Of a stretch of DNA of 51,865 bases, positions 7,079-15,185 are shown one piece after another. Location: positions 1 to 51,865 of the IMG/VR virus record IMGVR_UViG_3300013093_000065. The stretch is one strand, 5' to 3'. A program made the translations under genes and the position numbers. Position 1 is the stretch's first letter; every line of letters starts with the position of its first letter. The notes beneath the pieces were generated by a model. The model saw only the letters and a program-made list of their open reading frames with translations. It ran no database searches and had not been told where the DNA came from. This stretch comes from a virus.

Positions 7079-7319
7079 GGAGAGTCGCAAAAAGTTTGAG
7101 CCAACGCAGGACATGCTCAGTCGATGCCATCGAGTCTTGATCGGCGATCCTGCGTTTCGTATGTGGCAAATGAAACGTTGGTGTCGCGAACAAGATTTAA
7201 GTTTGTTATGGTCCGAGATAATAGAAACAGCCGATGTTAGTATAGAGTTTGATCACGTGGCGGCCTTTTACTTTATCGATGCTAAGGATGCTACTTTGTT
7301 TAGTTTAAAATATCGATGA
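7062..7319 (+). CDS. Small protein, tandem paralogue family member 4
   Basis: 85 residues, ending in FYFIDAKDATLFSLKYR, nearly the same as the end of member 5. The N-terminal half is helical and basic (MWQMKRWCREQDL). Overlaps both neighbours. Function unknown. Confidence 0.7.
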   Translation: MYVWDEESRKKFEPTQDMLSRCHRVLIGDPAFRMWQMKRWCREQDLSLLWSEIIETADVSIEFDHVAAFYFIDAKDATLFSLKYR

Positions 7320-7540
7320 CAAAAGTTGAATTATGGCCGCCGCCTGCTTGGACAGAAGTTATAATTCTGTGGAAGGATATTACAGAAGGGCCACGCTATC
7401 CAATTAAAGAGATACTTGAATGGCTCAGTAGTCATCCAGGTGGCCGATATCATGTACACGGATATAAAAGTACTGAAGGGTTTGCTTTTAGATTTGAAAG
7501 CGAAAATGATGCAACATTATTTAGATTGAGATGGGAATGA
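7316..7540 (+). CDS. Small protein, tandem paralogue family member 5
   Basis: 74 residues, ending in FRFESENDATLFRLRWE. A helix with IKEILEWLSSHP precedes the beta strand, giving the same helix-strand-helix plan as member 4. Its ATG overlaps the previous stop as ATGA, so the set is probably translated in a coupled way. Function unknown. Confidence 0.7.
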   Translation: MTKVELWPPPAWTEVIILWKDITEGPRYPIKEILEWLSSHPGGRYHVHGYKSTEGFAFRFESENDATLFRLRWE

Positions 7541-7809
7541 TAGATTACTATTACGAAATTCGGCCTGATGTAACAGTATTTGGTTGTAGTGTACGCTACC
7601 TTGCACGTTACGAGTTTCATCCTGGTGAAGCAAGTCGCGGTGAATTTAAGTTGCACGACGAAGCTCTAAGGAATAGTCATCGTGTATGGATGCAAAATCG
7701 CAATGGCACATTTTTAGTACAAGAGCGTGGCAGAGATGTACTACGGCCTATTGCTGAACGAGAGTTTGCCTGGATTAAACTACAAGCTCGGGACATTGAA
7801 CAGTTATGA
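7531..7809 (+). CDS. Hypothetical protein, 92 aa
   Basis: Not recognised. The last residues (REFAWIKLQAR) vaguely resemble the LFRLRW end of the five preceding products, so a sixth, more diverged member is possible but not shown. ATG 7531 or ATG 7537 could start it; both lie inside the previous gene. The next ATG overlaps the stop as ATGA. Confidence 0.6.
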   Translation: MGMIDYYYEIRPDVTVFGCSVRYLARYEFHPGEASRGEFKLHDEALRNSHRVWMQNRNGTFLVQERGRDVLRPIAEREFAWIKLQARDIEQL

Positions 7810-8048
7810 ATCCCTATCAGTATCGGATAACCCGGGAGCAATACGAAGAGTTTCTTAAGGACTTGGTGTGGACACGTCTTAAGGCGCCCGACTACCGTTT
7901 TGGACAAGCATTCCTTAACTACTTTCCCGAGATCAGTAAGATTATGCGTGAAGATGGAGACCTGGGCACCCAAAGTGAATATGTATTGTACAATGAAGAA
8001 TGGGAACCAACGGCACGTATGCGATGTGAGCAGTGGGTGGAGAAATGA
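7806..8048 (+). CDS. Hypothetical protein, 80 aa
   Basis: A charged, mostly helical protein (an REQYEEFLKDLVWTRLK segment, then QAFLNYFPEI). Not recognised. ATGA overlaps at both ends place it firmly in the operon that ends with the transporter genes. Confidence 0.65.
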   Translation: MNPYQYRITREQYEEFLKDLVWTRLKAPDYRFGQAFLNYFPEISKIMREDGDLGTQSEYVLYNEEWEPTARMRCEQWVEK

Positions 8049-8284
8049 CTGTAGCTTATAAAGTAGCCGCTGGTTTCGCTGGTAAACGCAGAAGTGCCAG
8101 CTCACGATTTGAGGAGCCGGTAAAGAATCCTTGGGAGCCATATCAGCTAAAGATATTTCCTAAAAAAATTAATGATCGTTGGTATGCGCCAGGAGACATG
8201 GTCTATCGTCGATTTGTATCCAGTCCCGGTGGTGGTTACTGGCAGTATGGTGACGATTTTGACTATTTAAAGTGGCGCTCGTGA
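8045..8284 (+). CDS. Small basic hypothetical protein
   Basis: 79 residues from ATG 8045, favoured over GTG 8033 because GGTGGAG lies just upstream and the ATG overlaps the preceding TGA. The N-terminus is basic (AGKRRSASSRF); the rest is aromatic and beta-like (RWYAPGDMVYRRF, GGGYWQYGDDF). Function unknown. Confidence 0.65.
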   Translation: MTVAYKVAAGFAGKRRSASSRFEEPVKNPWEPYQLKIFPKKINDRWYAPGDMVYRRFVSSPGGGYWQYGDDFDYLKWRS

Positions 8285-8487
8285 TCAATTGGTCTTGGTT
8301 AATTGCTCGTTTTATTTCGGCCCTGGGATCATGGTTAGATGCCAGCAACCTAAGAAATCGTGTATATAAACTTGAACAAGAGAAGGAAATCATGTATACT
8401 GCATTAGAGGATGTACGACGCATGGACCCAGAAGGGCGCATTGGCTGGTATGCCAAATCAGTATTGGATAATATAGATGGGAAATAA
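8281..8487 (+). CDS. Small membrane-anchored coiled-coil protein
   Basis: 68 residues if started at GTG 8281, which overlaps the preceding TGA (GTG 8272 is the alternative). A hydrophobic amphipathic segment (WSWLIARFISALGSWL) is followed by a charged helix (LRNRVYKLEQEKEIMYTALEDV). It overlaps the start of tctB by 11 bases. Whether it helps the transporter is unknown. Confidence 0.55.
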   Translation: MINWSWLIARFISALGSWLDASNLRNRVYKLEQEKEIMYTALEDVRRMDPEGRIGWYAKSVLDNIDGK

Positions 8488-8893
8488 ACAATTACTAATC
8501 GGAGTTACATTTATAGCAATCTCACTGGCCTTTGGCTTGGGAGGATTTGCCTATACTGTCGGAACTCCAGATGATGCGGGGCCCGGGTTCTTTCCCTTGG
8601 TAGTCAGCGTGTCGTTGGGACTTCTTGGCGTATGTTCAGTTATTAAAAGTTTTTTTAACAGAGACACAGTAACATTAAAATTAAGAAACCTTGCAATAAT
8701 TACCGCTTCATTATTGGCCTTTGCTGTTGCAACAGAATATATTAACATTGTTGTTGGTATTGTATTGTTGGTAATTACATCATCGTTTGCCAGTGAAAAA
8801 TATTCAATAAAAAATGTTGTATTGATTTCTGCAGGATTAGTTGTAGTTGCATATCTATTTAAATATCTTTTAGGGCTAAATTTACCACTATGA
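8477..8893 (+). CDS. tctB: Tripartite tricarboxylate transporter small membrane subunit (TctB family)
   Basis: A 138-residue integral membrane protein with four hydrophobic segments (about 6-26, 39-56, 71-104 as a pair, 113-133). The loop after the first segment carries DDAGPGFFPLVVS, close to the family block in which G-P-(G/A)-x-(F/L/W)-P begins the second helix. Length and topology match TctB. It partners TctA in a secondary transporter that takes substrate from a periplasmic binding protein. Its end overlaps the tctA start as ATGA. It sits inside the phage small-gene operon with no gap, which argues against host contamination. Confidence 0.85.
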   Translation: MGNKQLLIGVTFIAISLAFGLGGFAYTVGTPDDAGPGFFPLVVSVSLGLLGVCSVIKSFFNRDTVTLKLRNLAIITASLLAFAVATEYINIVVGIVLLVITSSFASEKYSIKNVVLISAGLVVVAYLFKYLLGLNLPL

Positions 8894-10389
8894 TAGACAC
8901 CTTAAATTATCTTGTAATGGGATTTGGCCATGCCCTTACTGTTCAAAATTTACTTTATTGCGCCATTGGGTGTTTCATCGGAACGTTAATAGGGCTACTA
9001 CCTGGTCTTGGACCAATTTCTACTATTAGCCTATTATTGCCACTGACTTATACAATGCCCACTACAGGTGCCCTTATTATGCTTGCCGGCATTTACTATG
9101 GCGCACAGTATGGAGATAGTGTCAGTGCTATTACTATGAAGATTCCCCACGCATCAAGCATAGTTGCCTGTATAGATGGATATCAAATGCATCTCAATGG
9201 GCAAACAGGTCTGGCCTTGTTTACTGCCGGTGTTAGTAGTTTCATAGGCGGAACAGTTGCTGCTGTAGTAATTGTATTTTTTGCACCTGTGTTGGGAGAA
9301 ATGTCATTCTTATTTGGCCCAAATGAATACTGTATGCTGATGCTGTTGGGCTTTGTCTGCGTTAGTTTGATTACCACAGGAAGTCTGCTCAATGGACTTG
9401 GCATGGTGTCTATAGGAATATTAGTCGGCATGGTTGGTACAGATGTCAACAGTGGTGTGACTCGTTACGCCATGGGCCTACCATTCTTAATGGACGGAAT
9501 AGGAATCATCAGTGTAGCAATAGGTAGCTTTGGCCTGGCTGAAATAATTAAAAATTTAGACAATCGAGATGAACGTACACCCTTTACAGGCAATATCAAA
9601 TTGATTCCAACCTGGGCAGAGTTTAAACGTATCATACCTTCGGCATTGCGTGGTAGCGTTGTTGGTAGTTTCTTGGGATTATTACCTGGAGGTGGCCCGA
9701 CTATTGCTCAGTACGGTGCTTATGCTGTAGACAAAAAGTTTAGTCGATATCGAGATGAAATGGGCAAGGGTGCAATAGAAGGAGTTGCCGGACAGGCCGC
9801 TGCAGATGAAGCCGCAGCTCGTACAAGTTTTATTCCTTTATTATCAATTGGCATTCCTGAAAATGCTGTTATGGCCTTGATGTTAGGTGCGTTAATGATC
9901 AAAGGCATCACACCAGGTCCGCAGATGATTACCAAACACTCAGAAGTGTTTTGGGGTCTGATTGCTTCCATGTGGATTGGCAATGTGTTCTTGTTGATAT
10001 TAAACGTGCCACTGGTCAAATACTGGTTAAGTATTTTTAAGATTCCTTATAGTGTACTTTTTCCTTGTATTTTATTCTTTTGTTGCTTAGGTACATTCAG
10101 TGGCAATAACAATATCAGCGACATCTATACTACGGCTATATTTGGTATCATGGGCTATTGGTTTTTAAAATTGGGACTTGAAGCGGCTCCGCTGATGTTG
10201 GGCTATATTTTAGGACCCATGCTGGAAGAACACTTTAGACGTGCTATGATGATCAGCAGGGGTAGCTTCAGCCCGTTTTGGGAACGCCCAATTAGCTGTA
10301 CTATGTTGATTTTAATAGGATTTTTTATTGTTTATAGCCTATATTCCTGGTTGACCAATAAAGGAAGAAGTGCTATAATAAAAGTGTAG
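8890..10389 (+). CDS. tctA: Tripartite tricarboxylate transporter large membrane subunit (TctA family)
   Basis: A 499-residue polytopic inner-membrane protein of the usual TctA length. The two signature loops of the inverted repeat are present: GLLPGLGP (35-42) and GLLPGGGP (263-270). The block IPLLSIGIPENAVMALMLGALMIKGITPGPQ (about 315-345) corresponds to the conserved substrate-translocation region. TctA uses ion gradients to import carboxylates such as citrate delivered by TctC. No TctC gene is present in the window; a host TctC could serve. The region 298-312, where host proteins often have an ESANNAA-type string, reads ADEAAAR here, a divergence worth noting. Last gene of its operon; a promoter for the next gene lies inside its 3' end. 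Confidence 0.92.
   Translation: MIDTLNYLVMGFGHALTVQNLLYCAIGCFIGTLIGLLPGLGPISTISLLLPLTYTMPTTGALIMLAGIYYGAQYGDSVSAITMKIPHASSIVACIDGYQMHLNGQTGLALFTAGVSSFIGGTVAAVVIVFFAPVLGEMSFLFGPNEYCMLMLLGFVCVSLITTGSLLNGLGMVSIGILVGMVGTDVNSGVTRYAMGLPFLMDGIGIISVAIGSFGLAEIIKNLDNRDERTPFTGNIKLIPTWAEFKRIIPSALRGSVVGSFLGLLPGGGPTIAQYGAYAVDKKFSRYRDEMGKGAIEGVAGQAAADEAAARTSFIPLLSIGIPENAVMALMLGALMIKGITPGPQMITKHSEVFWGLIASMWIGNVFLLILNVPLVKYWLSIFKIPYSVLFPCILFFCCLGTFSGNNNISDIYTTAIFGIMGYWFLKLGLEAAPLMLGYILGPMLEEHFRRAMMISRGSFSPFWERPISCTMLILIGFFIVYSLYSWLTNKGRSAIIKV
10351..10379 (+). promoter_or_regulatory. Sigma70-type promoter inside the 3' end of tctA
   Basis: TTGACC (10351-10356), 17-base spacer, extended TGC-TATAAT (10374-10379). 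It shares TTGACCAATAAA and GTGCTATAATA with the promoter at 34996. Predicted +1 about 10386, serving the gene at 10422. Confidence 0.75.
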
Positions 10390-10421
10390 TAAAAGATTAA
10401 CTTAACTTCGGAAAGTAAAAT

Positions 10422-10670
10422 ATGGTAAAATTAAATAAGTATGTAGTAAAAGCAACAATTCAAACTGCGGCATTCTTTGCTGTAGCGGTTACAATATCAT
10501 CCGTGACCGCTTTGATATTAGAATATCTTCAACCCACAGGAACCCAAATTTTGGGAACCTTGGCTATTGTGGCCATGTTGTTTTGCATCTATAATATGAT
10601 CAAAATACAAGCTGGTATTTTAGAATCACGAGACAAATTAAATAAACAAATCGACAAAGTAGTAAAATGA
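10422..10670 (+). CDS. Small two-helix membrane protein
   Basis: 82 residues with two hydrophobic segments (about 13-33 and 43-61) and a charged C-terminal helix (ILESRDKLNKQIDKVVK). GGAAAG lies upstream of the ATG. Holins can look like this, but the lysis genes are 30 kb away and its promoter is early-type, so I do not call it one. Function unknown; it may modify the inner membrane. Confidence 0.65.
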   Translation: MVKLNKYVVKATIQTAAFFAVAVTISSVTALILEYLQPTGTQILGTLAIVAMLFCIYNMIKIQAGILESRDKLNKQIDKVVK

Positions 10671-11338
10671 AAATCTATATCTCTAACTATCGCAATCATT
10701 GGCTGTCACCCTATACAATCCTAAAGACTGTATGTTTTTGGGAACGGGACGAGGACGTATTTTACAACCACGAAGATAAACCCGGACACAAATATGATCG
10801 CTGGGTTGAACTTTTAGATCCCGTCTGTGGTGCATTACGCAAGTTTCTTGACCTTGTACACCCCAGGATTAACTATATTAAAATTGATCGTTATGACACT
10901 TGGTCAATGGATCATACACTAAGTCCCATTATCTTGCCTATGCTTCGACAGTTGCGTGATACCAAACACGGTGCTCCGCATGTCGATGACGAAGATGTTC
11001 CAGACTTGCTAAAGTCCACTTCAGCACCGCCCAAAGAAAATGATTGGGACACAGATGACAATTGGTTTAAGCGTTGGGACTATGTACTCAACGAAATGAT
11101 TTTTGCATTTGAACATAAAGTAGACGATTCGTGGGAAGATGCATTCCGTACAGGTAAAATGAGTCATCGAACAGTTGCCTGTGAATGGGACGAGAACGGT
11201 AAAGCTACAATGTACCAGTGGGAAGAACTACCGGACCATACTTACAAATATGACTATGATGGTGCTAACAAAGTATACGAACGTATTCAAAACGGCTTTT
11301 GCTTGTTTGGAAAATATTATCAAAACTTGTGGGATTAA
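10667..11338 (+). CDS. Conserved phage protein, unknown function
   Basis: A 223-residue acidic, aromatic-rich protein. Recognisable blocks are KIDRYDTWSMDHTLSPIILP, a GAPHVDDEDVP stretch and a WDYVLNEMIFAFEH helix. From memory these blocks recur in hypothetical proteins of T4-like phages from aquatic bacteria, always without a function. Asp/His/Glu in conserved blocks hint at a metal site. It overlaps the upstream membrane-protein gene as ATGA. Confidence 0.7.
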   Translation: MKIYISNYRNHWLSPYTILKTVCFWERDEDVFYNHEDKPGHKYDRWVELLDPVCGALRKFLDLVHPRINYIKIDRYDTWSMDHTLSPIILPMLRQLRDTKHGAPHVDDEDVPDLLKSTSAPPKENDWDTDDNWFKRWDYVLNEMIFAFEHKVDDSWEDAFRTGKMSHRTVACEWDENGKATMYQWEELPDHTYKYDYDGANKVYERIQNGFCLFGKYYQNLWD

Positions 11339-11340
11339 CA

Positions 11341-12171
11341 ATGCGTATTAACTTAATGTCAGACTTGCATCTTGAATTTGCGGACCTTACATTGCCCGGC
11401 GGTGATGTACTAATCTTGTCTGGTGACTTATGCGAAGCTAAAAATATTAAAAAAGAACTTTACAATCGAGATATGGTTTTACTTGAGCACGAACAACAAG
11501 ATCGTAGACCAGATCGCTGGTTCCGTTTCTTAGAAGAAGAGTGCAGTAAGTACCGAGAGGTTGTTTATGTAATGGGTAACCACGAACACTATGGCTTTCA
11601 GTTTCAAAAAACCTATGCCCATATTGCCAGTCAGTTGCCCGACAATGTACACCTGTTGGAAAATCAAACACACACTATAGACGATGTTACATTTGTAGGT
11701 GCTACCTTATGGACCGACATGAACAAGAAGGATCCCTTGACTATGTATCATATGCAACAGGCAATGAATGATTATCGTCAAGTTACCATGTTTAACGAAG
11801 CCAAATCAGTTTATCATCGTTTGACTCCAGAACGTACTGTAGAGGATCATTACCGATCTAAAAACTTTATTCGCGAAACAGTAGAAAATAAGTTTGATCA
11901 AAAGTTTGTTGTTGTTACACACCATGCACCCAGCAAGGCCAGCGTCAAGCCACGCTATGCCGATGATCATTTGATGAATGGTGCCTACAGTTCAGACCTA
12001 AGCGAATTTATTTTGGCTAACCCGCAGATCAAAGCATGGACTCACGGGCACACGCACGATCTGTTTGATTACATGGTTGGATCAACACGTATTATGTGTA
12101 ACCCACGTGGTTATAAATATTATGAGGAACGTGCCGAAGAATTTGACCCCAGCTTTGGATTTGATATTTAA
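11341..12171 (+). CDS. Calcineurin-like metallophosphoesterase
   Basis: 276 residues from ATG 11341. All core motifs of the family are present: DLH (D8, H10), LSGDL (D29), GNHEH (N80, H81), VVTHHAP near 200 and GHTHD near 236. These ligands hold two metal ions that hydrolyse phosphomonoesters or diesters. Substrate cannot be deduced; nucleotide or RNA phosphate turnover is typical for phages. Only a weak GGGA precedes the start. It follows the previous stop by two bases. Confidence 0.88.
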   Translation: MRINLMSDLHLEFADLTLPGGDVLILSGDLCEAKNIKKELYNRDMVLLEHEQQDRRPDRWFRFLEEECSKYREVVYVMGNHEHYGFQFQKTYAHIASQLPDNVHLLENQTHTIDDVTFVGATLWTDMNKKDPLTMYHMQQAMNDYRQVTMFNEAKSVYHRLTPERTVEDHYRSKNFIRETVENKFDQKFVVVTHHAPSKASVKPRYADDHLMNGAYSSDLSEFILANPQIKAWTHGHTHDLFDYMVGSTRIMCNPRGYKYYEERAEEFDPSFGFDI

Positions 12172-13121
12172 TGACACAAGCTCATCTAACTACGCGAGAC
12201 AATTCAAAAATTCTAATCGAATTTCTTGATAATCCGTTTGTGGATGAGTTTGTTGCTCACCTTAAAATCATAAAAGATCTTTTTAAATTATCCAGTCGCC
12301 CACAGACTATTCCTCCGGCGCATTGCCAGACATGGTCGCCGACTCGGGTTGAACGATGCCAGCAAGACATTGTTGATGCTGTTAATAGATTAAACACCCT
12401 GGGATTGAAATTTCCTATTCCTGTAGAAGAAATAGTTTTTAAACAAGGTGAGTACGATAGTAGACAATTATTAAATCGTCTACACCGACATTTTACTACC
12501 AGTCATCGTAGTGTAAGTCATTTTGAACCTGTTTACACCTGGCAGGATAATACTGATTTTACTTTTGAGTTAGATTTTTCACAAGTAGATGAATTTACTC
12601 AACAAGTACACCGTATTAACACAGCCGTACACTCAATTGAACCTTTTTATGTTGGCGGCGCCGATATTCGTGGCAATATGCGTATACGCAGATTTCCTTA
12701 TCATACCGAATATCAAGTCTTGTTTGACAGCTTTAGGCCGATAGACCCTGCTAACAATCCGCAGGAAATTTATTTTCAAGATATCAAGCAAGAACACTAT
12801 CAGTATGCTTCTGACAAGTTGGAATATGATGTTTGGCTACCTTTACATCAGATACAGGGCAAAAATTATTGGGTGTGCTATTTTGATGATGATAATCCTG
12901 CCCACTGGGACGTTAGTATCAACGTACAATACAGTGGTAGTATGTCGCTGGGTGATAGGTCTGCGGCCAAAGAACCTATACTATTAGATTGGTTAAGAGG
13001 TTGGGGTATTGAACCAGGTCCATTACAATGCGGTTTTCCCTTGGGCCATATTACTGCAGGTAAAGACCTTGTGCCTGCGTTGAAAGAAAATGACATAATA
13101 GGTATCGAAATTGTTGAATAA
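12171..13121 (+). CDS. Large hypothetical protein, possible pair with the next gene
   Basis: 316 residues, not recognised. The first 100 residues are helical; the middle is beta-rich and aromatic (FTFELDFSQVDEFTQ, an ADIRGNMRIRRFPYHTEY segment). The C-terminal part has an HWDVSINVQYSGSM strand set and a WLRGWGIEPG turn. The HWD and conserved-looking Arg could belong to an oxygenase-type jelly roll, but the spacing is not convincing. Its ATG overlaps the preceding stop. Confidence 0.65.
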   Translation: MTQAHLTTRDNSKILIEFLDNPFVDEFVAHLKIIKDLFKLSSRPQTIPPAHCQTWSPTRVERCQQDIVDAVNRLNTLGLKFPIPVEEIVFKQGEYDSRQLLNRLHRHFTTSHRSVSHFEPVYTWQDNTDFTFELDFSQVDEFTQQVHRINTAVHSIEPFYVGGADIRGNMRIRRFPYHTEYQVLFDSFRPIDPANNPQEIYFQDIKQEHYQYASDKLEYDVWLPLHQIQGKNYWVCYFDDDNPAHWDVSINVQYSGSMSLGDRSAAKEPILLDWLRGWGIEPGPLQCGFPLGHITAGKDLVPALKENDIIGIEIVE

Positions 13122-14445
13122 TGCACTGGTCATATACGACCATATTACAATCCCTGATGTAGACTACAAACAACGCATAGTTGACATTACAGAATTCTTT
13201 GTAAAACCCGTTGTGGGATTTGATCTATATCGCACTGGTAATTTAACTGAAACGCTGTCGGGGTTAGCACAACGGGGATATCAGTGGGCTGTAGTCAATG
13301 CCCTGGGACACGCTGTTAATAGTCCAACAATTTACAAAGAAATTATCGACTATAGTGTTGAAAATAATTATCCTGTAACGGCACATATTATTTTTAGACC
13401 AGAAAATTATCCCTCGATTGATCCTCAATTTGTAGTGGTCAATCTAAAGACCTGGCAAGACTTAGGCAGTCCAGCATTTGAAGAGCGTCGTATACCGGCA
13501 GTATTTGATTCTTTTGAAGTTGACAGAAGTCCCGAAAACGCACACCACGATTACACACCCTATTGGATCAAGGCTCTGCCAAACACTAATAAATCATATG
13601 GTATATCTACAAGACCGTTTGGCAGTCTGGTTGTACAAAAATTTTTAGAAGCAGGCCATACAGTCAACGGTATCAGTCAGTCTATTAGACAATCTAAATG
13701 GAACTTGTATCCAAACATTAACTATGAAAAATTACAACCATTTTTCAAAGACGGAACAGTAACCTATAACGTAGGACAAGTACCTGAAATAATTGAAAGA
13801 GTACTGGGCGAAAAAGAATCGTTAAAAAATACAGTCTACATACTTAACAGTGAAAAATTGTATTCACCGAGCCCACAGTTGTCTGGACCTATTGATCACT
13901 TTATAGGTGTTGCCAGCGGATTTAAGACCGTACTACTGTTAAACAAACACGGATTTGCTGACCATACAAAAGTTACTTATGTAGACGTCAGCACAGCAGG
14001 ACTTGATTATCAACAGTACCTGATCAATGAATGGGACGGAGATATTGACCTATATCAGCAGACTGTTGACCTTTATCAAAGTCGACACCCTGAATATAGA
14101 TATGCCTGGAGAGATTGGCTTGAATGGAATAATGAAATCGATGCATTCTTAGCAGGATCTAATTTGACCAAGAGTCAATTTAAAGACCTTTGGTCAAGAT
14201 ATCGCAAACTGACATTTAATTTTGTTGTTGTAGATGTATTAAACAATCCCGAACAATTAGTCAACGAATTAACAACAGACTCTAAAAATGTTTACATATG
14301 GTTGAGCAATGCATTTGATATGCAGTATACAAGATTTTTGTTTGGCAAAGAATATACACAGCAAAAATTCAATCAACTACTTGATCAATTAAAAACTCAT
14401 AATTGCCTGGTTGAGTCCTGCGGCAGATTTTATACTGTATCGTAG
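13111..14445 (+). CDS. Large hypothetical protein, Rossmann-like character
   Basis: 444 residues with no recognised family. The first 130 residues alternate strand and helix (LVIYDHITIP, WAVVNALGHA, PQFVVVNLK). A middle segment (residues 240-330) contains TVYILNSEKLY, FKTVLLLNKHGF and TKVTYVDVSTAGLDYQQYL, which looks like a nucleotide or SAM-binding alpha/beta domain with an acidic strand end. Methyltransferase or sugar-transfer activity is a guess. The start is a TTG (13111) overlapping the previous gene; no in-frame ATG exists nearby. It converges with the minus-strand gene at 14430, overlapping by 16 bases. Confidence 0.65.
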   Translation: MLNNALVIYDHITIPDVDYKQRIVDITEFFVKPVVGFDLYRTGNLTETLSGLAQRGYQWAVVNALGHAVNSPTIYKEIIDYSVENNYPVTAHIIFRPENYPSIDPQFVVVNLKTWQDLGSPAFEERRIPAVFDSFEVDRSPENAHHDYTPYWIKALPNTNKSYGISTRPFGSLVVQKFLEAGHTVNGISQSIRQSKWNLYPNINYEKLQPFFKDGTVTYNVGQVPEIIERVLGEKESLKNTVYILNSEKLYSPSPQLSGPIDHFIGVASGFKTVLLLNKHGFADHTKVTYVDVSTAGLDYQQYLINEWDGDIDLYQQTVDLYQSRHPEYRYAWRDWLEWNNEIDAFLAGSNLTKSQFKDLWSRYRKLTFNFVVVDVLNNPEQLVNELTTDSKNVYIWLSNAFDMQYTRFLFGKEYTQQKFNQLLDQLKTHNCLVESCGRFYTVS

Positions 14446-15122
14446 CTGTTGACTACAATACTGCGCCACTGTGGCAAGTACTGTCCGTGGACAATCATAT
14501 GATACCTTGCTTCGGTGCTGTTATTCCAGACCATATGGTCATAGCTGGTATTAAAGGCCATGACAGATCCAGCAGAGTCAAACGGAACTGGCCCCGCATC
14601 TTTTAATATCATTTCGCACCCTGCAGGATTATTCAGACTAATGTTTACCGCCCCTAATCTAAATGTTTGACTGTCATGATGTGGAGCAATGTAACCACCG
14701 GCATCAATCTTCATAAATCGTAATCTAAAATACTTAGAATAAGGAAATTGTGTTTTAAAATATTTGGTAGCCACAGGACACAGATCGCTGATTTCAGTCC
14801 AGGCGTAGGGTAATTGATCGTCGGGAATTCCGCGATACTCGGGATAGGCGGAAGGACTGTCTGTTTTGGTTGCACCAAGTCCGTGCAGACATAGACTGGA
14901 CCATCCTTGACTTTCTCCATCATCTCGATGTGGCACGAATAGATGATCTAACATCTCTGCTTCTTTGAGTATTTCCTGCCAGGGCCCTGCTAAATTTATT
15001 TTTAAGTAAGGAATGCGTCCTGGGCCCACAATCCAGCTGAATTTATCAACCCCATCGGGTATTTTGGGGTATACATACTGAATATTATGGTATTTTTGGT
15101 AGAAATTTTGGAGGGCTTCCAT
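14430..15122 (-). CDS. Fe(II)/2-oxoglutarate oxygenase of the aspartyl/asparaginyl beta-hydroxylase type
   Basis: 230 residues from ATG 15122. The C-terminal half has the jelly-roll ligands: HHD (H148, D150), then H196 in SYDHMVWNNS and R206, which would bind 2-oxoglutarate. Between them are LGAVNISLNNPAGCEM and a glycine-Ser-V-MAFN strand, as in the AspH family. Such enzymes hydroxylate protein side chains or small molecules. The start at 15122 is preferred over 15149 because a late-type CAATAAATA ends six bases ahead, placing +1 on the A of this ATG. No ribosome site exists. It converges with the large unknown gene upstream on the map. Confidence 0.75.
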   Translation of the reverse strand: MEALQNFYQKYHNIQYVYPKIPDGVDKFSWIVGPGRIPYLKINLAGPWQEILKEAEMLDHLFVPHRDDGESQGWSSLCLHGLGATKTDSPSAYPEYRGIPDDQLPYAWTEISDLCPVATKYFKTQFPYSKYFRLRFMKIDAGGYIAPHHDSQTFRLGAVNISLNNPAGCEMILKDAGPVPFDSAGSVMAFNTSYDHMVWNNSTEARYHMIVHGQYLPQWRSIVVNSYDTV

Positions 15123-15127
15123 AGAAG

Positions 15128-15135
15128 TATTTATT
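15128..15135 (-). promoter_or_regulatory. Late-type promoter motif, predicted leaderless start
   Basis: On the minus strand, AATAAATA, five bases, then ATG (15122). In T4 the TATAAATA box occupies -13 to -6, which puts +1 exactly on this start codon. Confidence 0.55.
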
Positions 15136-15162
15136 GACCAAAAAATCAATTTGTTGTATAAT
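15134..15162 (+). promoter_or_regulatory. Sigma70-type promoter for the genes at 15186 onward
   Basis: TTGACC (15134-15139), 17-base spacer, TATAAT (15157-15162). Predicted +1 about 15169. It is back to back with the minus-strand late motif, which overlaps its -35 box. Confidence 0.75.
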
Positions 15163-15185
15163 GTTACTATAGTTAAATAAAATAT

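Noticed and set aside
7677-8141. 154-residue minus-strand frame
   Set aside because: Covers the ends and starts of several overlapping plus-strand genes with ATGA coupling; product shows no domain.
8477-10389. TctAB or porin as host contamination or a prophage boundary
   Set aside because: The transporter genes overlap phage genes upstream and contain the next phage promoter at their end. The porin stands between phage units with matching base composition. No att site or integrase is seen.
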